This document shows, piece by piece, positions 16,932-25,096 of a stretch of DNA of 64,000 nt. The notes under the pieces are model-generated. The model was not told the DNA's origin. It made no database searches and saw only the letters and a program-made list of their open reading frames with translations. The number at the start of each line of letters is the position of its first letter. Within the stretch, counting starts at the first letter, position 1. Position numbers and translations under genes: made by a program. This stretch comes from Kocuria rosea. GTDB lineage: Bacteria; Actinomycetota; Actinomycetes; Actinomycetales; Micrococcaceae. The stretch is taken from NCBI RefSeq assembly GCF_006094695.1, contig NZ_CP035103.1:3348001-3412000 (forward strand), given 5' to 3'.

Positions 16932-17798
16932 GTGCCCCAGGCCGGATTCGCCCCCGCGCTCCAGCGGATCGTGCACATCTCGCGACCGGTGCTCTGGATC
17001 AACGCCCTGGGCACCGGCGTGGTGGGCATGTGGCTGGCGGGCTCGCTCTGGCAGTGGGAGGCGCTGCCGCTGCTGCTGTGGCTCACCCTCCCCTTCAACC
17101 TGCTGATCTACGGCGTCAACGACGTCTTCGACCAGGACACCGACGCCCTCAACCCCCGCAAGGGCTCGCTCGAGGGAGCCCTCATCCGGTCCGAGGAGGT
17201 GCGCACGATCCTGACCGCGGTGCTCGTCACCAATGTGCCGTTCGTCGTCTGGTTCGCCGTGACCCTGCCCCCGGCCGCGCTGGGCTGGATCGCGCTGTAC
17301 GTCCTGGTCTTCGTGTTCTACTCGGCCCCTCCCCTGCGCTTCAAGGCCCGGGCATACCTCGACTCCCTGAGCAACGCCGCCTACGCGCTGCCGCTGGTCT
17401 TCGTCGCCCACGCGCTCGGGGCGGCCCCCGTGTGGCCCGCGGCCCTCGGCCTGATGGCCTGGAGCGTGGCCAAGCACGCGTTCGACGCCGTCCAGGACAT
17501 CGAGGAGGACCGCGCGGTGGCCATCACGACGACGGCGGTCCGGCTGGGCGCGCGCGGGACGGCCCTGTGGAGCGGCGGCTGGTGGGCCGTGTCCACGCTG
17601 GGCTTCGCGCTGGTCAGCCTCCCGGTGGCCGCGGTCAACGCGCTCATCGCCGGGTGGCTCGTGGTCTCCCTCCTGCGGGACCCGAGGCCGGGGACCGGGC
17701 ACCGGCTGTACCGGTACTCGATCGCGTTCCCCTACGTCGCCGGCGCCGTGGCCGGCGTGCAGCTGACGGTGGCGCTGTTCTTCGGGCTGTACCCGTGA
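16932..17798 (+). CDS. UbiA-family prenyltransferase, second lycopene elongase-like protein
   Basis: 288 residues from GTG 16932 with GAGGAGG upstream. About nine membrane segments and both Asp-rich UbiA motifs are present: NDVFDQDTD and DAVQDIEED. The NDVFDxxxDxxNPRKG form is typical of lycopene elongases (CrtEb, LbtC, haloarchaeal LyeJ). It would add C5 isoprenyl units to lycopene ends in the membrane. The gene overlaps the CrtD-like gene by 4 bases. A separate elongase domain exists in the opposite operon, so the cell has two. Confidence 0.8.
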   Translation: MPQAGFAPALQRIVHISRPVLWINALGTGVVGMWLAGSLWQWEALPLLLWLTLPFNLLIYGVNDVFDQDTDALNPRKGSLEGALIRSEEVRTILTAVLVTNVPFVVWFAVTLPPAALGWIALYVLVFVFYSAPPLRFKARAYLDSLSNAAYALPLVFVAHALGAAPVWPAALGLMAWSVAKHAFDAVQDIEEDRAVAITTTAVRLGARGTALWSGGWWAVSTLGFALVSLPVAAVNALIAGWLVVSLLRDPRPGTGHRLYRYSIAFPYVAGAVAGVQLTVALFFGLYP

Positions 17799-19228
17799 GC
17801 CGCGTCGTCGTCGTCGGCGGGGGGATCGGGGGGCTGACCTCGGCCGTGCTGCTCGGCCACGCCGGTCACCGCGTCACCCTCCTCGAGGCCGCCGACCACC
17901 TCGGCGGCAAGAGCCGCCGGCTCGAGGCCGAGGGGCAGCGCCTGGACACCGGACCGTCCCTCTTCACCTTCCCGGGGGTGTGGGAGGAGCTCCTCCGCCG
18001 CCTGGACCGGCTGCGGGACGCCGGCACCGCGGGAGCCGGAGCGCCGAGGGCCGAGGAGACCGCCGGGCTGGAGCTGGAGCGCCTGCCCGCGGTCGGCACG
18101 TACTACTACCGCGGCACCCGGTGCGAGCTGCCCGTCCCGCCCGGGCACCCCTGGCACGCGGCCTGGACCCGATTCGAGGCCGAGCACGGCGTGCTCGGCC
18201 CGGACATCACCCGGCTGCTGACCACCGACGTGCTGGACCGGGCGGCCTATCCCGCGCTGGGCCGGCTCGGGACGCTGTACGGGCGCCGGCTCACGACCCG
18301 CGACTACCTCGACAGCCTCACCTGGATGCCGGAGGGCCTGCGCGAGGTCATCGCCATCCACACCCTCAACGCCGGTGTCGGCCCGGCACGGACCCCGGCC
18401 CTCTACGCGAGCATGCCCGCCGTCATGGCGCGCGACGGCGTCTGGATCCCCCGGGGCGGGGTCTACGAGCTCGTCGAGGCGCTCCGGCGCCTCGCCGTGG
18501 ACGCCGGGGTCGAGCTCCGCACCGGGGAGCCGGTGACCTCCGTCGCCCGCCGGCGCGTCCTGACTGCCCGGGGCGCGTACCCGGCCGACGCCGTCGTCAG
18601 CGGGCTCGACGCCCACCGGCTGGACGGGCTGCTCGCCGGGCGCGCGCCCCGGGCCCCGCGCCGGCTCAGCTGCTCGGCGATCGCGGTCTACGCCGTGCTC
18701 GACCACGAGCTGCCCGAGGGGACGCCCCGGCACGGGGTGATCATGCCCGACCGGCCCGCCGACCTCTACGCCGACCTGGAGGCCGGGACCGAGCCCGAGC
18801 AGACCATGGCCTTCGCCAACCACTACCCGGCGCACGCGGGCCACCCCAACAGCGCGGCCACGCTCGCCCTGCTGCTGACCGCGCCGGCCAACGGGAAGTC
18901 CTACACCCTCGAGGACCCGTTCGTCGCGCGCGAGCTCGAGCGCACGGCGCGGGTGCTCGGGCTGCCCGGGCCGATCACGGACCGCTTCCGGAGCGCGGAG
19001 ATCCTGGACCCCGCGTACTTCGCCGCGCACGGCTCGGCAGGAGGGGCGCTCTACGGCGCCGTGCGCCCCGCGTGGCGCAGCGGCCCGTTCCACGCCCCGG
19101 CCCACACGAGTCCGCTGCGGCCGTGGCTGTGGCGGGTGGGCGCCTCCGTGCACCCGGGCGGCGGGCTGCCCGCGGTGCTGGGCGGCGCCATGATCTCGAC
19201 CGACAAGCTGCTGAAGCGCCTAGGGTAG
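17795..19228 (+). CDS. CrtI/CrtD-like carotenoid desaturase or related FAD oxidoreductase
   Basis: 477 residues; GTG overlaps the upstream stop. An N-terminal FAD dinucleotide-binding motif VVVVGGGIGGLTSAV is followed by the carotenoid-desaturase layout, ending in RVGASVHPGGGLPAVLGGAM, a tail typical of CrtI/CrtD proteins. It differs clearly from the CrtI domain encoded at 20.8-22.4 kb, so it probably does a later step, such as 3,4-desaturation of a C50 intermediate as CrtD does in bacterioruberin synthesis. The coupling to an elongase supports this; substrate unproven. Confidence 0.75.
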   Translation: MSRVVVVGGGIGGLTSAVLLGHAGHRVTLLEAADHLGGKSRRLEAEGQRLDTGPSLFTFPGVWEELLRRLDRLRDAGTAGAGAPRAEETAGLELERLPAVGTYYYRGTRCELPVPPGHPWHAAWTRFEAEHGVLGPDITRLLTTDVLDRAAYPALGRLGTLYGRRLTTRDYLDSLTWMPEGLREVIAIHTLNAGVGPARTPALYASMPAVMARDGVWIPRGGVYELVEALRRLAVDAGVELRTGEPVTSVARRRVLTARGAYPADAVVSGLDAHRLDGLLAGRAPRAPRRLSCSAIAVYAVLDHELPEGTPRHGVIMPDRPADLYADLEAGTEPEQTMAFANHYPAHAGHPNSAATLALLLTAPANGKSYTLEDPFVARELERTARVLGLPGPITDRFRSAEILDPAYFAAHGSAGGALYGAVRPAWRSGPFHAPAHTSPLRPWLWRVGASVHPGGGLPAVLGGAMISTDKLLKRLG

Positions 19229-19272
19229 GGCCGGAGCCCCCGGCAGGTCCCCGCCCCGGGCCGGGCGGCCGA

Positions 19273-20454
19273 TCAGCGGGCGAGCTCCCACGCCCAGAGC
19301 AGCAGCAGCGTCGCGAGGAACCCGGTGAGGTAGTTCAGCCACAGGAACCGCCGCCAGCCCCGGTTGGCGCGCTCGCAGCCGGCGTCCGTGATGGTCAGGA
19401 ACGGCACGAGGTTGGCGAGATAGGGCAGCACCAGGAGGGACCCGACCGGCCCGGGCCAGGGGGCGAGCAGCAGGAGCACCCCGGCGGCGAGGTAGAGGGC
19501 CGCGGCGGCCCACACCGTGGGGCGGGCGCCCAGGACGGTGGCGATCGAGCGCAGCCCGCCCTCCCGGTCCGCCTGGACGTCCTGCACGGCCCCGAACGCC
19601 TGCGAGGCCATCGACCACAGGAAGAACCCGGCGCACAGGGCCACGAGGCCCCCCGACCAGGCCGCGCCGGCGAGCACGAGGCCGTAGACCGCCGGGGACA
19701 CGAAGTGGGTGGCGGAGGTCGCCGAGTCCAGGAACGGGACCTCCTTGAAGCGCAGCCCCTTCAGGCTGTAGGCCGCCACCGCGAACAGGCTGACCCCGAG
19801 CACCCCCGCCGCGGCGGCCCCGCCCGCCAGGAACAGGTACGCCAGGAACGGCAGCGCCGTCAGCACCGAGCCCACGAGGACCGTCCGGTGCTCGGAGCGG
19901 TCCACGAGCGCGCCCTCGACACCGCCCTTGCGGGGGTTGCGGAGGTCGGACTCGTAGTCGAAGACGTCGTTGATCCCGTACATCAGGAGGTTGTACGGGA
20001 AGAGGAAGAACAGCGTCCCCACCACCAGGGGCAGGTCCACCCGGCCAGTGGTCAGGACATAGGCCGCCGCGAAGGGGTAGGCGGTGTTGACCCAGGAGAC
20101 CGGCCGGGAGGTGGCCACGAGGGTGCGCACGGTGGCGGTGAGCCGGCCGCGCTCGGCCAGCCCCCACCACAGCGAGGGCAGCAGCAGCAGCGCGGCGAGC
20201 GGGTACGCGAAGTCCTCGACCGGCACGAGGCCGATCCGCAGCTCCGTGATGTGCCCGGCCCCGTAGTCGAAGAACCCGGCGGCGATCATGAGGTTGTCGA
20301 ACACGACCGTCAGCAGCGCGAGCACGGCGAAGGAGATCCCGAGCACGGCCAGGGCCCGGCGCCGCGGCGGCGCCGGGGAGGGCCGGCGGACCAGCAGGGT
20401 GGCCGGGGTCAGGGCGAGCGCGAGGAAGACGGGGATGACGAGGGCGTAGGTCAC
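19273..20454 (-). CDS. CrtYf-CrtEb fusion: C50 carotenoid cyclase subunit joined to lycopene elongase
   Basis: 393 residues from GTG 20454, overlapping the crtYe stop by 4 bases. Residues 1 to about 115 have three to four membrane segments and the heterodimeric lycopene-cyclase pattern (VFDNLMI, LVPVEDFAYPL), like CrtYf. Residues about 125-393 are a UbiA elongase with NDVFDYESDLRNPRKG and AVQDVQADREGG, like CrtEb. In Corynebacterium these are two genes; a cyclase-elongase fusion (LbtBC) is, as I recall, known from Dietzia. It would extend lycopene to a C50 chain and help cyclise its ends. Confidence 0.85.
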   Translation of the reverse strand: MTYALVIPVFLALALTPATLLVRRPSPAPPRRRALAVLGISFAVLALLTVVFDNLMIAAGFFDYGAGHITELRIGLVPVEDFAYPLAALLLLPSLWWGLAERGRLTATVRTLVATSRPVSWVNTAYPFAAAYVLTTGRVDLPLVVGTLFFLFPYNLLMYGINDVFDYESDLRNPRKGGVEGALVDRSEHRTVLVGSVLTALPFLAYLFLAGGAAAAGVLGVSLFAVAAYSLKGLRFKEVPFLDSATSATHFVSPAVYGLVLAGAAWSGGLVALCAGFFLWSMASQAFGAVQDVQADREGGLRSIATVLGARPTVWAAAALYLAAGVLLLLAPWPGPVGSLLVLPYLANLVPFLTITDAGCERANRGWRRFLWLNYLTGFLATLLLLWAWELAR

Positions 20455-20807
20455 GGGGCGTCCGCTCCTCCGCGGGCCGGACCGGCCGCGGAGGAGCGGC
20501 GCGCCAGCGCCTTCTCCGTGAGCCGGACGAGGTTCATCGTCAGGTAGCAGAGGAACACGAGGAACACGACCTCCTCGACGGGGATCTGCGGGGCGACCAT
20601 CCAGCCGGTCGCCCACGCACTGCGGCTGTGCAAGAAGATCCCCAGGCTGATCCCGGCGACGTCCCAGGCGAGGAAGAACACCAGGCCCGCGAGCAGCACG
20701 AGGGCCGCCCGGCGGGGGTCCTGGGCGAAGAACAGCCGCTCCCGCACGTCGAGGAGCACCATCCCGGCCAGGCTGAGGAGCAGGAAGCCGAGGTACACGA
20801 AGCTCAT
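20451..20807 (-). CDS. C50 carotenoid epsilon/gamma-cyclase subunit, CrtYe-like
   Basis: 118 residues; ATG overlaps the upstream stop (ATGA). Three membrane segments and the pattern GWMVAPQIPVEEVVFLVFLCYLTMN identify the small lycopene-cyclase domain family. It acts as the second half of the heterodimeric cyclase with the CrtYf part of the next product. Whether the ring formed is epsilon, gamma or beta (decaprenoxanthin, sarcinaxanthin or C.p.450 type) cannot be told from sequence alone. Confidence 0.85.
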   Translation of the reverse strand: MSFVYLGFLLLSLAGMVLLDVRERLFFAQDPRRAALVLLAGLVFFLAWDVAGISLGIFLHSRSAWATGWMVAPQIPVEEVVFLVFLCYLTMNLVRLTEKALARRSSAAGPARGGADAP

Positions 20808-23290
20808 CCGCGCGGCACCAGGGGTTCTGCCAGCGGCCCGGTGGAGGTGTCCCCGCGCAGGTCCTTGAGCAGGATCTCCGCGCTGATCAGGCACATCGGC
20901 AGGCCGATGCCGGGGATCGTCGAGGCCCCGCAGTAGTGCAGGCCGGCGACCTTCCGGCTGCGGTTGGCGCCCCGGAAGAACGCGGACTGCTTGAGCACGT
21001 GGGCGGGACCGAGCACGTTGCCGCGCCAGGAGTTGAAGTCCCGCCGGAAGTCCTCGGGGCCCACGGTGTGGCGCACCACCACGCGCTCCCGCAGGTCCGG
21101 CACACCGGCCCACGCCGCGACCTGGTCGATCACCCGGTCCGCGACGGCCTCGACCCGCGGGGAGCCGGTGCCGTCCGGTCCGCCCGCGCCCAGCGCGGGG
21201 TCGGCGGGGACCGGGATCAGCACGAAGAGGTTCTCGTGCCCGTCCGGGGCCACGCCGGGGTCGGTCGCCGAGGGCTTGCAGACGTAGACGGACGCGGGGT
21301 CCGGGACGCTCGTGGGCTCCTCGAAGATCGCCCGGAAGTTCGTGTCCCAGTCCTCGCTGAAGAACAGGCTGTGGTGCGGGAGCTCGGGCAGCTCCCCGCG
21401 GACCCCGAGCATCACGAGCACCGCGCCGGGGCCGGTCTGGCGCCGGTCCCAGTACCGCTGCGGGTAGCTCTGCAGCTCGCGCGGGAGCAGCGCGGTCTCG
21501 GTGTGGTGCAGGTCCGCGGCCGAGACGACGACGTCCGCCGCCAGCTCGTGCTCCGCCCCGTCCGCGTCCCGCCACACGACGCCGGTGGCCCGGACGGGGC
21601 CTTCGGCGGCCGGGGAGGTGCTGATCCGCACCACGTCCGCGCCCGTCCGGATCCGTGCCCCGTGGGCGACGGCGAGCCGCTCGACGGCCTCGACGACCCG
21701 GCGGAACCCGCCCTGCGGGTACTGGACGGAGTCCGTGAGGTCCATGTGGCTCATGAGGTGGTAGAGCGACGGCGTCATCCGGGGCGCGCTGGCCAGGAAG
21801 ACGGCGGGGTAGCCGAGCACCTGCCGCAGCCGCGTGTCCTGCACGGTGCCGGCGGCGAAGTCGTGCAGCGAGCCGGTGAGGTGCCGGGCGAGCTCGGGCA
21901 GGCCCCGCACGACCGGCCGGGTGAGCAGCGGCGTGAACGAGGCGTAGGAGGTGTAGAGGAAGTGGTCGACGGCCAGCTGGTAGGTCCGCTTCGCGGAGGC
22001 CAGGTACGCCCGGATCCGCTCGCCCGCCCCGGGCTCCACGGACTCGAACAGCGCCACGGTGTCCTCGAGGTCCGAGCGGATGTCGATGGGCTGCTCGTAG
22101 CGCTCGCCCCAGACCCGGTAGGCGGGGTCCAGGCGGAGCAGCTCGAGCTCCTGGGCGGCGCTGGAGCCCATGAGCCGGAAGAAGTGGTCGAAGACCTCCG
22201 GCATGAGGTACCAGGAGGGCCCGGTGTCGAAGCGGAAGCCGTCCCGCTCGAGCCGTCCGGCGCGCCCGCCCGTCGTGCTCCCGCGCTCCAGGACGGTCAC
22301 GTCCCACCCGTCCTTCGCGAGCAGGCCCGCGGCGGCGAGCCCGGCGATTCCGGCCCCCACCACCACGGCGTGCCGCCCCCGGGGCCCGGTGGGGCGGCGG
22401 CGGGTGTGCGCCCTGACCACGGCGGCCGCGGCGAGCGCGGCCTTGCGGGGGTTCGGCACGCGGATGCGGGAGCTCAGCAGCTCCCGGGCAGGGGTGGCGC
22501 GGATCCGCACGGACAGCTCCCGGAACAGGTCGTGGGCGGCGAGGACGGCGGCGCGGGAGGACCCCGGCAGGTCGTCGATGACCGCGCGGGCGGCCGCGAG
22601 GTCGGCGTCGATGTCGTCGAGGAGGCGGTTCTTCTCGGTCTCGGAGAACTCCCCCGGCTCCACGCCGGGGAAGTACACGCGGCCGAGCTCCCCGTAGTCC
22701 TCGGCCAGGTCGCGCAGGAAGTTGACCTTCTGGAACGCCGCGCCCAGGCGGCGGGCCCCCGCCACGAGCTGCGCGCGGCGCCGCTCGGGCACGGTGCGGC
22801 CGGCCAGGAAGACCTGCAGGCACATCAGCCCCACGACCTCGGCCGAGCCGTACACGTACTCGTCGAGGGAGTCGGCGCTGTGCCGGTCCTCGCTGAGGTC
22901 GGCGCGCATGGACGCGAAGAACGGGCGCACGAGGTCGGGGCCGATCCCCGCGTGGCGCGCGGTGCGGGCGAAGGCGTGCACCACGAGGTTGCTGCTGAAG
23001 CCGCGCTCGATCGCCCCGTACGTCTCGTCCTCGAGGCCGTCCAGCAGCTCCCGCGAGCCCCGGGGCGGGACGCCGGCGCCGGCGCTGGCGCCGTCGACGA
23101 TCTCGTCGGCGATCCGCACCAGGGCGTAGACGGCGTAGACGTGCGGGCGGATCTCCGGGCCCAGCAGCCGGCAGGCGAGGCCGAAGGACGTGGAGTAGCG
23201 GCGGATGACGGTCGCGGCGGCCTGCTGGGCGGTGGCGTCGTACCGGGCGGCGGCCTCGGCCGGTGACCCGGTGTGCTGGGCGGCGGTCAC
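20804..23290 (-). CDS. CrtB-CrtI fusion: phytoene synthase joined to phytoene desaturase
   Basis: 828 residues from GTG 23290, overlapping the crtE stop (GTGA). Residues 1 to about 290 are phytoene synthase with the Asp-rich motifs DEIVD (62-66) and DLAED (194-198). After a short basic linker (about 295-306) comes phytoene desaturase, from the FAD motif VVVGAGIAG (309-317) to the C-terminal signature YCGASTIPGIGLPMCLISAE. No stop or strong internal ribosome site separates the parts. It would condense two GGPP to phytoene and desaturate it to lycopene. These are normally two proteins in actinobacteria. Confidence 0.9.
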   Translation of the reverse strand: MTAAQHTGSPAEAAARYDATAQQAAATVIRRYSTSFGLACRLLGPEIRPHVYAVYALVRIADEIVDGASAGAGVPPRGSRELLDGLEDETYGAIERGFSSNLVVHAFARTARHAGIGPDLVRPFFASMRADLSEDRHSADSLDEYVYGSAEVVGLMCLQVFLAGRTVPERRRAQLVAGARRLGAAFQKVNFLRDLAEDYGELGRVYFPGVEPGEFSETEKNRLLDDIDADLAAARAVIDDLPGSSRAAVLAAHDLFRELSVRIRATPARELLSSRIRVPNPRKAALAAAAVVRAHTRRRPTGPRGRHAVVVGAGIAGLAAAGLLAKDGWDVTVLERGSTTGGRAGRLERDGFRFDTGPSWYLMPEVFDHFFRLMGSSAAQELELLRLDPAYRVWGERYEQPIDIRSDLEDTVALFESVEPGAGERIRAYLASAKRTYQLAVDHFLYTSYASFTPLLTRPVVRGLPELARHLTGSLHDFAAGTVQDTRLRQVLGYPAVFLASAPRMTPSLYHLMSHMDLTDSVQYPQGGFRRVVEAVERLAVAHGARIRTGADVVRISTSPAAEGPVRATGVVWRDADGAEHELAADVVVSAADLHHTETALLPRELQSYPQRYWDRRQTGPGAVLVMLGVRGELPELPHHSLFFSEDWDTNFRAIFEEPTSVPDPASVYVCKPSATDPGVAPDGHENLFVLIPVPADPALGAGGPDGTGSPRVEAVADRVIDQVAAWAGVPDLRERVVVRHTVGPEDFRRDFNSWRGNVLGPAHVLKQSAFFRGANRSRKVAGLHYCGASTIPGIGLPMCLISAEILLKDLRGDTSTGPLAEPLVPRG

Positions 23291-24405
23291 CGGATGCGCT
23301 CCGTGGCCCCGGCCACGATGCGGCGCAGGTCCTCCTCGAGGGCGGGGGGCAGCCCCGCGGCGTCGAGCAGGGCACGGGCCTCGGCCGCGCACCCGGCGAC
23401 CATGTCCTCGACCTCCTGCCGCGCCCCGCACTGCTCGAGCAGGTCGCGGGCGCGCAGGGCGTGCTCGCTGCTGATCTCGTGGCGGCCCAGGATCGCGTCG
23501 AGCTCCTCACCGGCGGGCGTGCGCTGGGCGGCGGCCACGAGCATGGTCCGCTTGCCCTCCCGCAGGTCGCTGACCGCGGACTTGCCCGTGGCCTCCGGGT
23601 CGCCGAAGACGCCGAGCAGGTCGTCCACGAGCTGGTAGGCGGTGCCCACGGTCCGGCCGAGGCGCCCGAGCACCTCCACGTCCCGGTCGGGGGCCCCGCC
23701 GAGCACTCCCCCGGCCTGCAGGGGGGTCTCGAAGGAGTAGACCGCGGTCTTCAGGCACGTGGCCGCGAGGATCTGCTCGCGGCCGGGACGGGCCCCGGGC
23801 AGGGTGTGGTCGACGTCGAGCAGCTCGCCCGCGGCCGAGGAGAACAGGGCGGCGTCGAGCAGGTCGAGGACCCGGGGCAGCCGCTCGGGCGAGAGCCCGG
23901 AGCGGGCCACGAGCCGGTACGCGCCGGCCAGGGCGAGGTCCCCGGCGATGACGCCCACGCTCGCGCCGTACTGGCGCGCCTGGTCCGGCCCCGAGCCGGA
24001 CGCGAACGCCCGGGAGGCCGCGGCGGCGTTGATGGTGGGCTGGTGCCGGCGCAGCTCGTCCTGGTCGATGACGTCGTCGTGCACGATGAGGGCGGTGTGC
24101 AGCAGCTCGAACGCCGCCCCGACGGACTCGACCACGGGGTCCGGCTCGGGCGCGGGATAGGCGCCGGCCGTGAGCCGCACGAGGTGCGGACGGATCTGCT
24201 TGCCGCCGGAGCTGAGCCGGGCGACCTCGCCCCACAGCCGGGCGAAGCCGGGGTCCACGGCCTCGGCGCGGCCGGTGGCCTCGGCGAGGAACTCCTCCAG
24301 GACGGGCACCCGGGCAGGCTCTCGCCCCCCGCCGTGCCCGGTCCGCGTCCCGGTGCCCGGACGAGCGCTCGAGAAGGCCGATTCGCGCGAGAAGACCGTC
24401 ACCAT
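23287..24405 (-). CDS. crtE: geranylgeranyl diphosphate synthase
   Basis: 372 residues from ATG 24405 (the adjacent GTG 24402 is possible). The polyprenyl synthase motifs are present: GGKQIRPHLV, the first Asp-rich region HDDVIDQDELRR and the second YQLVDDLLGVFGD. It elongates farnesyl or shorter diphosphates to GGPP, the substrate of the next gene product. It is the first biosynthetic gene of the operon, 47 bases after marR, with a palindrome in between. Confidence 0.9.
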   Translation of the reverse strand: MVTVFSRESAFSSARPGTGTRTGHGGGREPARVPVLEEFLAEATGRAEAVDPGFARLWGEVARLSSGGKQIRPHLVRLTAGAYPAPEPDPVVESVGAAFELLHTALIVHDDVIDQDELRRHQPTINAAAASRAFASGSGPDQARQYGASVGVIAGDLALAGAYRLVARSGLSPERLPRVLDLLDAALFSSAAGELLDVDHTLPGARPGREQILAATCLKTAVYSFETPLQAGGVLGGAPDRDVEVLGRLGRTVGTAYQLVDDLLGVFGDPEATGKSAVSDLREGKRTMLVAAAQRTPAGEELDAILGRHEISSEHALRARDLLEQCGARQEVEDMVAGCAAEARALLDAAGLPPALEEDLRRIVAGATERIR

Positions 24406-24426
24406 TCCCCCATTCCACCACAGTCC

Positions 24427-24439
24427 TTCGAAAATCGAA
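24427..24439 (-). promoter_or_regulatory. palindrome before crtE, candidate MarR operator
   Basis: TTCGA (24427-24431), AAA and TCGAA (24435-24439) form a perfect 13-base dyad in a conspicuously AT-rich patch (about 24421-24450) between marR and crtE. Such a patch in 73% GC DNA suggests an internal promoter/operator. Binding by the adjacent MarR protein is inferred. Confidence 0.5.
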
Positions 24440-24452
24440 TCAATTGTCCGTG

Positions 24453-25058
24453 TCACGCCGTGCGCGGAGCCGCCCCGGAACCCTCCGGAGCCGCCGCGGG
24501 CGGGGTCCCCCCGGTCGCCGCCCCGTCCTCGGGCGCGCCCTCCCCCGCCCGGTGGCCGGCCCGGCGGACCGCCTCGGTGAGCTCGGGCAGGCGCCGCCGC
24601 AGGACGTCGATCTCCTCGTCGGTGCAGTCGTCGAGCACCGCCAGGACCTCCTCGCCCATGGCCGAGAACATCTGGCGGCCGGAGCGGTAGGCGTGCTCGG
24701 TGGCCTGCAGGCTGACCTCCCGCCGGTCGCGGGGGTCGACCGCGCGCACCAGGTGCCCCGCGGCGACCAGGCGCTTGATCACCGTGGTGGTCGCCGAGCC
24801 GCTGAGCACGAGCCGGCGGGCGATGTCCCCGGCGCGGATCGGGCGGCCGGCGCGGTTGGCCTGCATGACCTCGTTGAGGGCGTGGACGTCCTTGTGCGCC
24901 AGCCCGAAGCGGCGGCGGACCTGGTCCGCGTACCGCTCGGCCTCGGTGCTGAACTGCTGCAGCAGGAAGAGCACGTCGAATCCGCGCCGCCCCCGGTGCG
25001 CGCTGCCGCCCGGCGCCGCGGCGCCGGACGTGCTGATCGTGCCCTCGTCGGACTGCAT
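24453..25058 (-). CDS. MarR-family regulator of the carotenoid operon (CrtR-like)
   Basis: 201 residues from ATG 25058. The winged-helix core spans about residues 35-165: IRAGDIARRLVLSGSATTTVIKRLVAAGHLVR is the recognition part and DPRDRREVSLQATE the wing. N- and C-terminal tails are low complexity. In Corynebacterium glutamicum the MarR-type CrtR represses crtE and responds to GGPP; this gene has the same neighbourhood, though here it is upstream in the same direction rather than divergent. Effector and repression are inferred. Confidence 0.83.
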   Translation of the reverse strand: MQSDEGTISTSGAAAPGGSAHRGRRGFDVLFLLQQFSTEAERYADQVRRRFGLAHKDVHALNEVMQANRAGRPIRAGDIARRLVLSGSATTTVIKRLVAAGHLVRAVDPRDRREVSLQATEHAYRSGRQMFSAMGEEVLAVLDDCTDEEIDVLRRRLPELTEAVRRAGHRAGEGAPEDGAATGGTPPAAAPEGSGAAPRTA

Positions 25059-25096
25059 GTGCCGATTCTAGGGCGCGGGCGCGAGAGAATGGGGCC

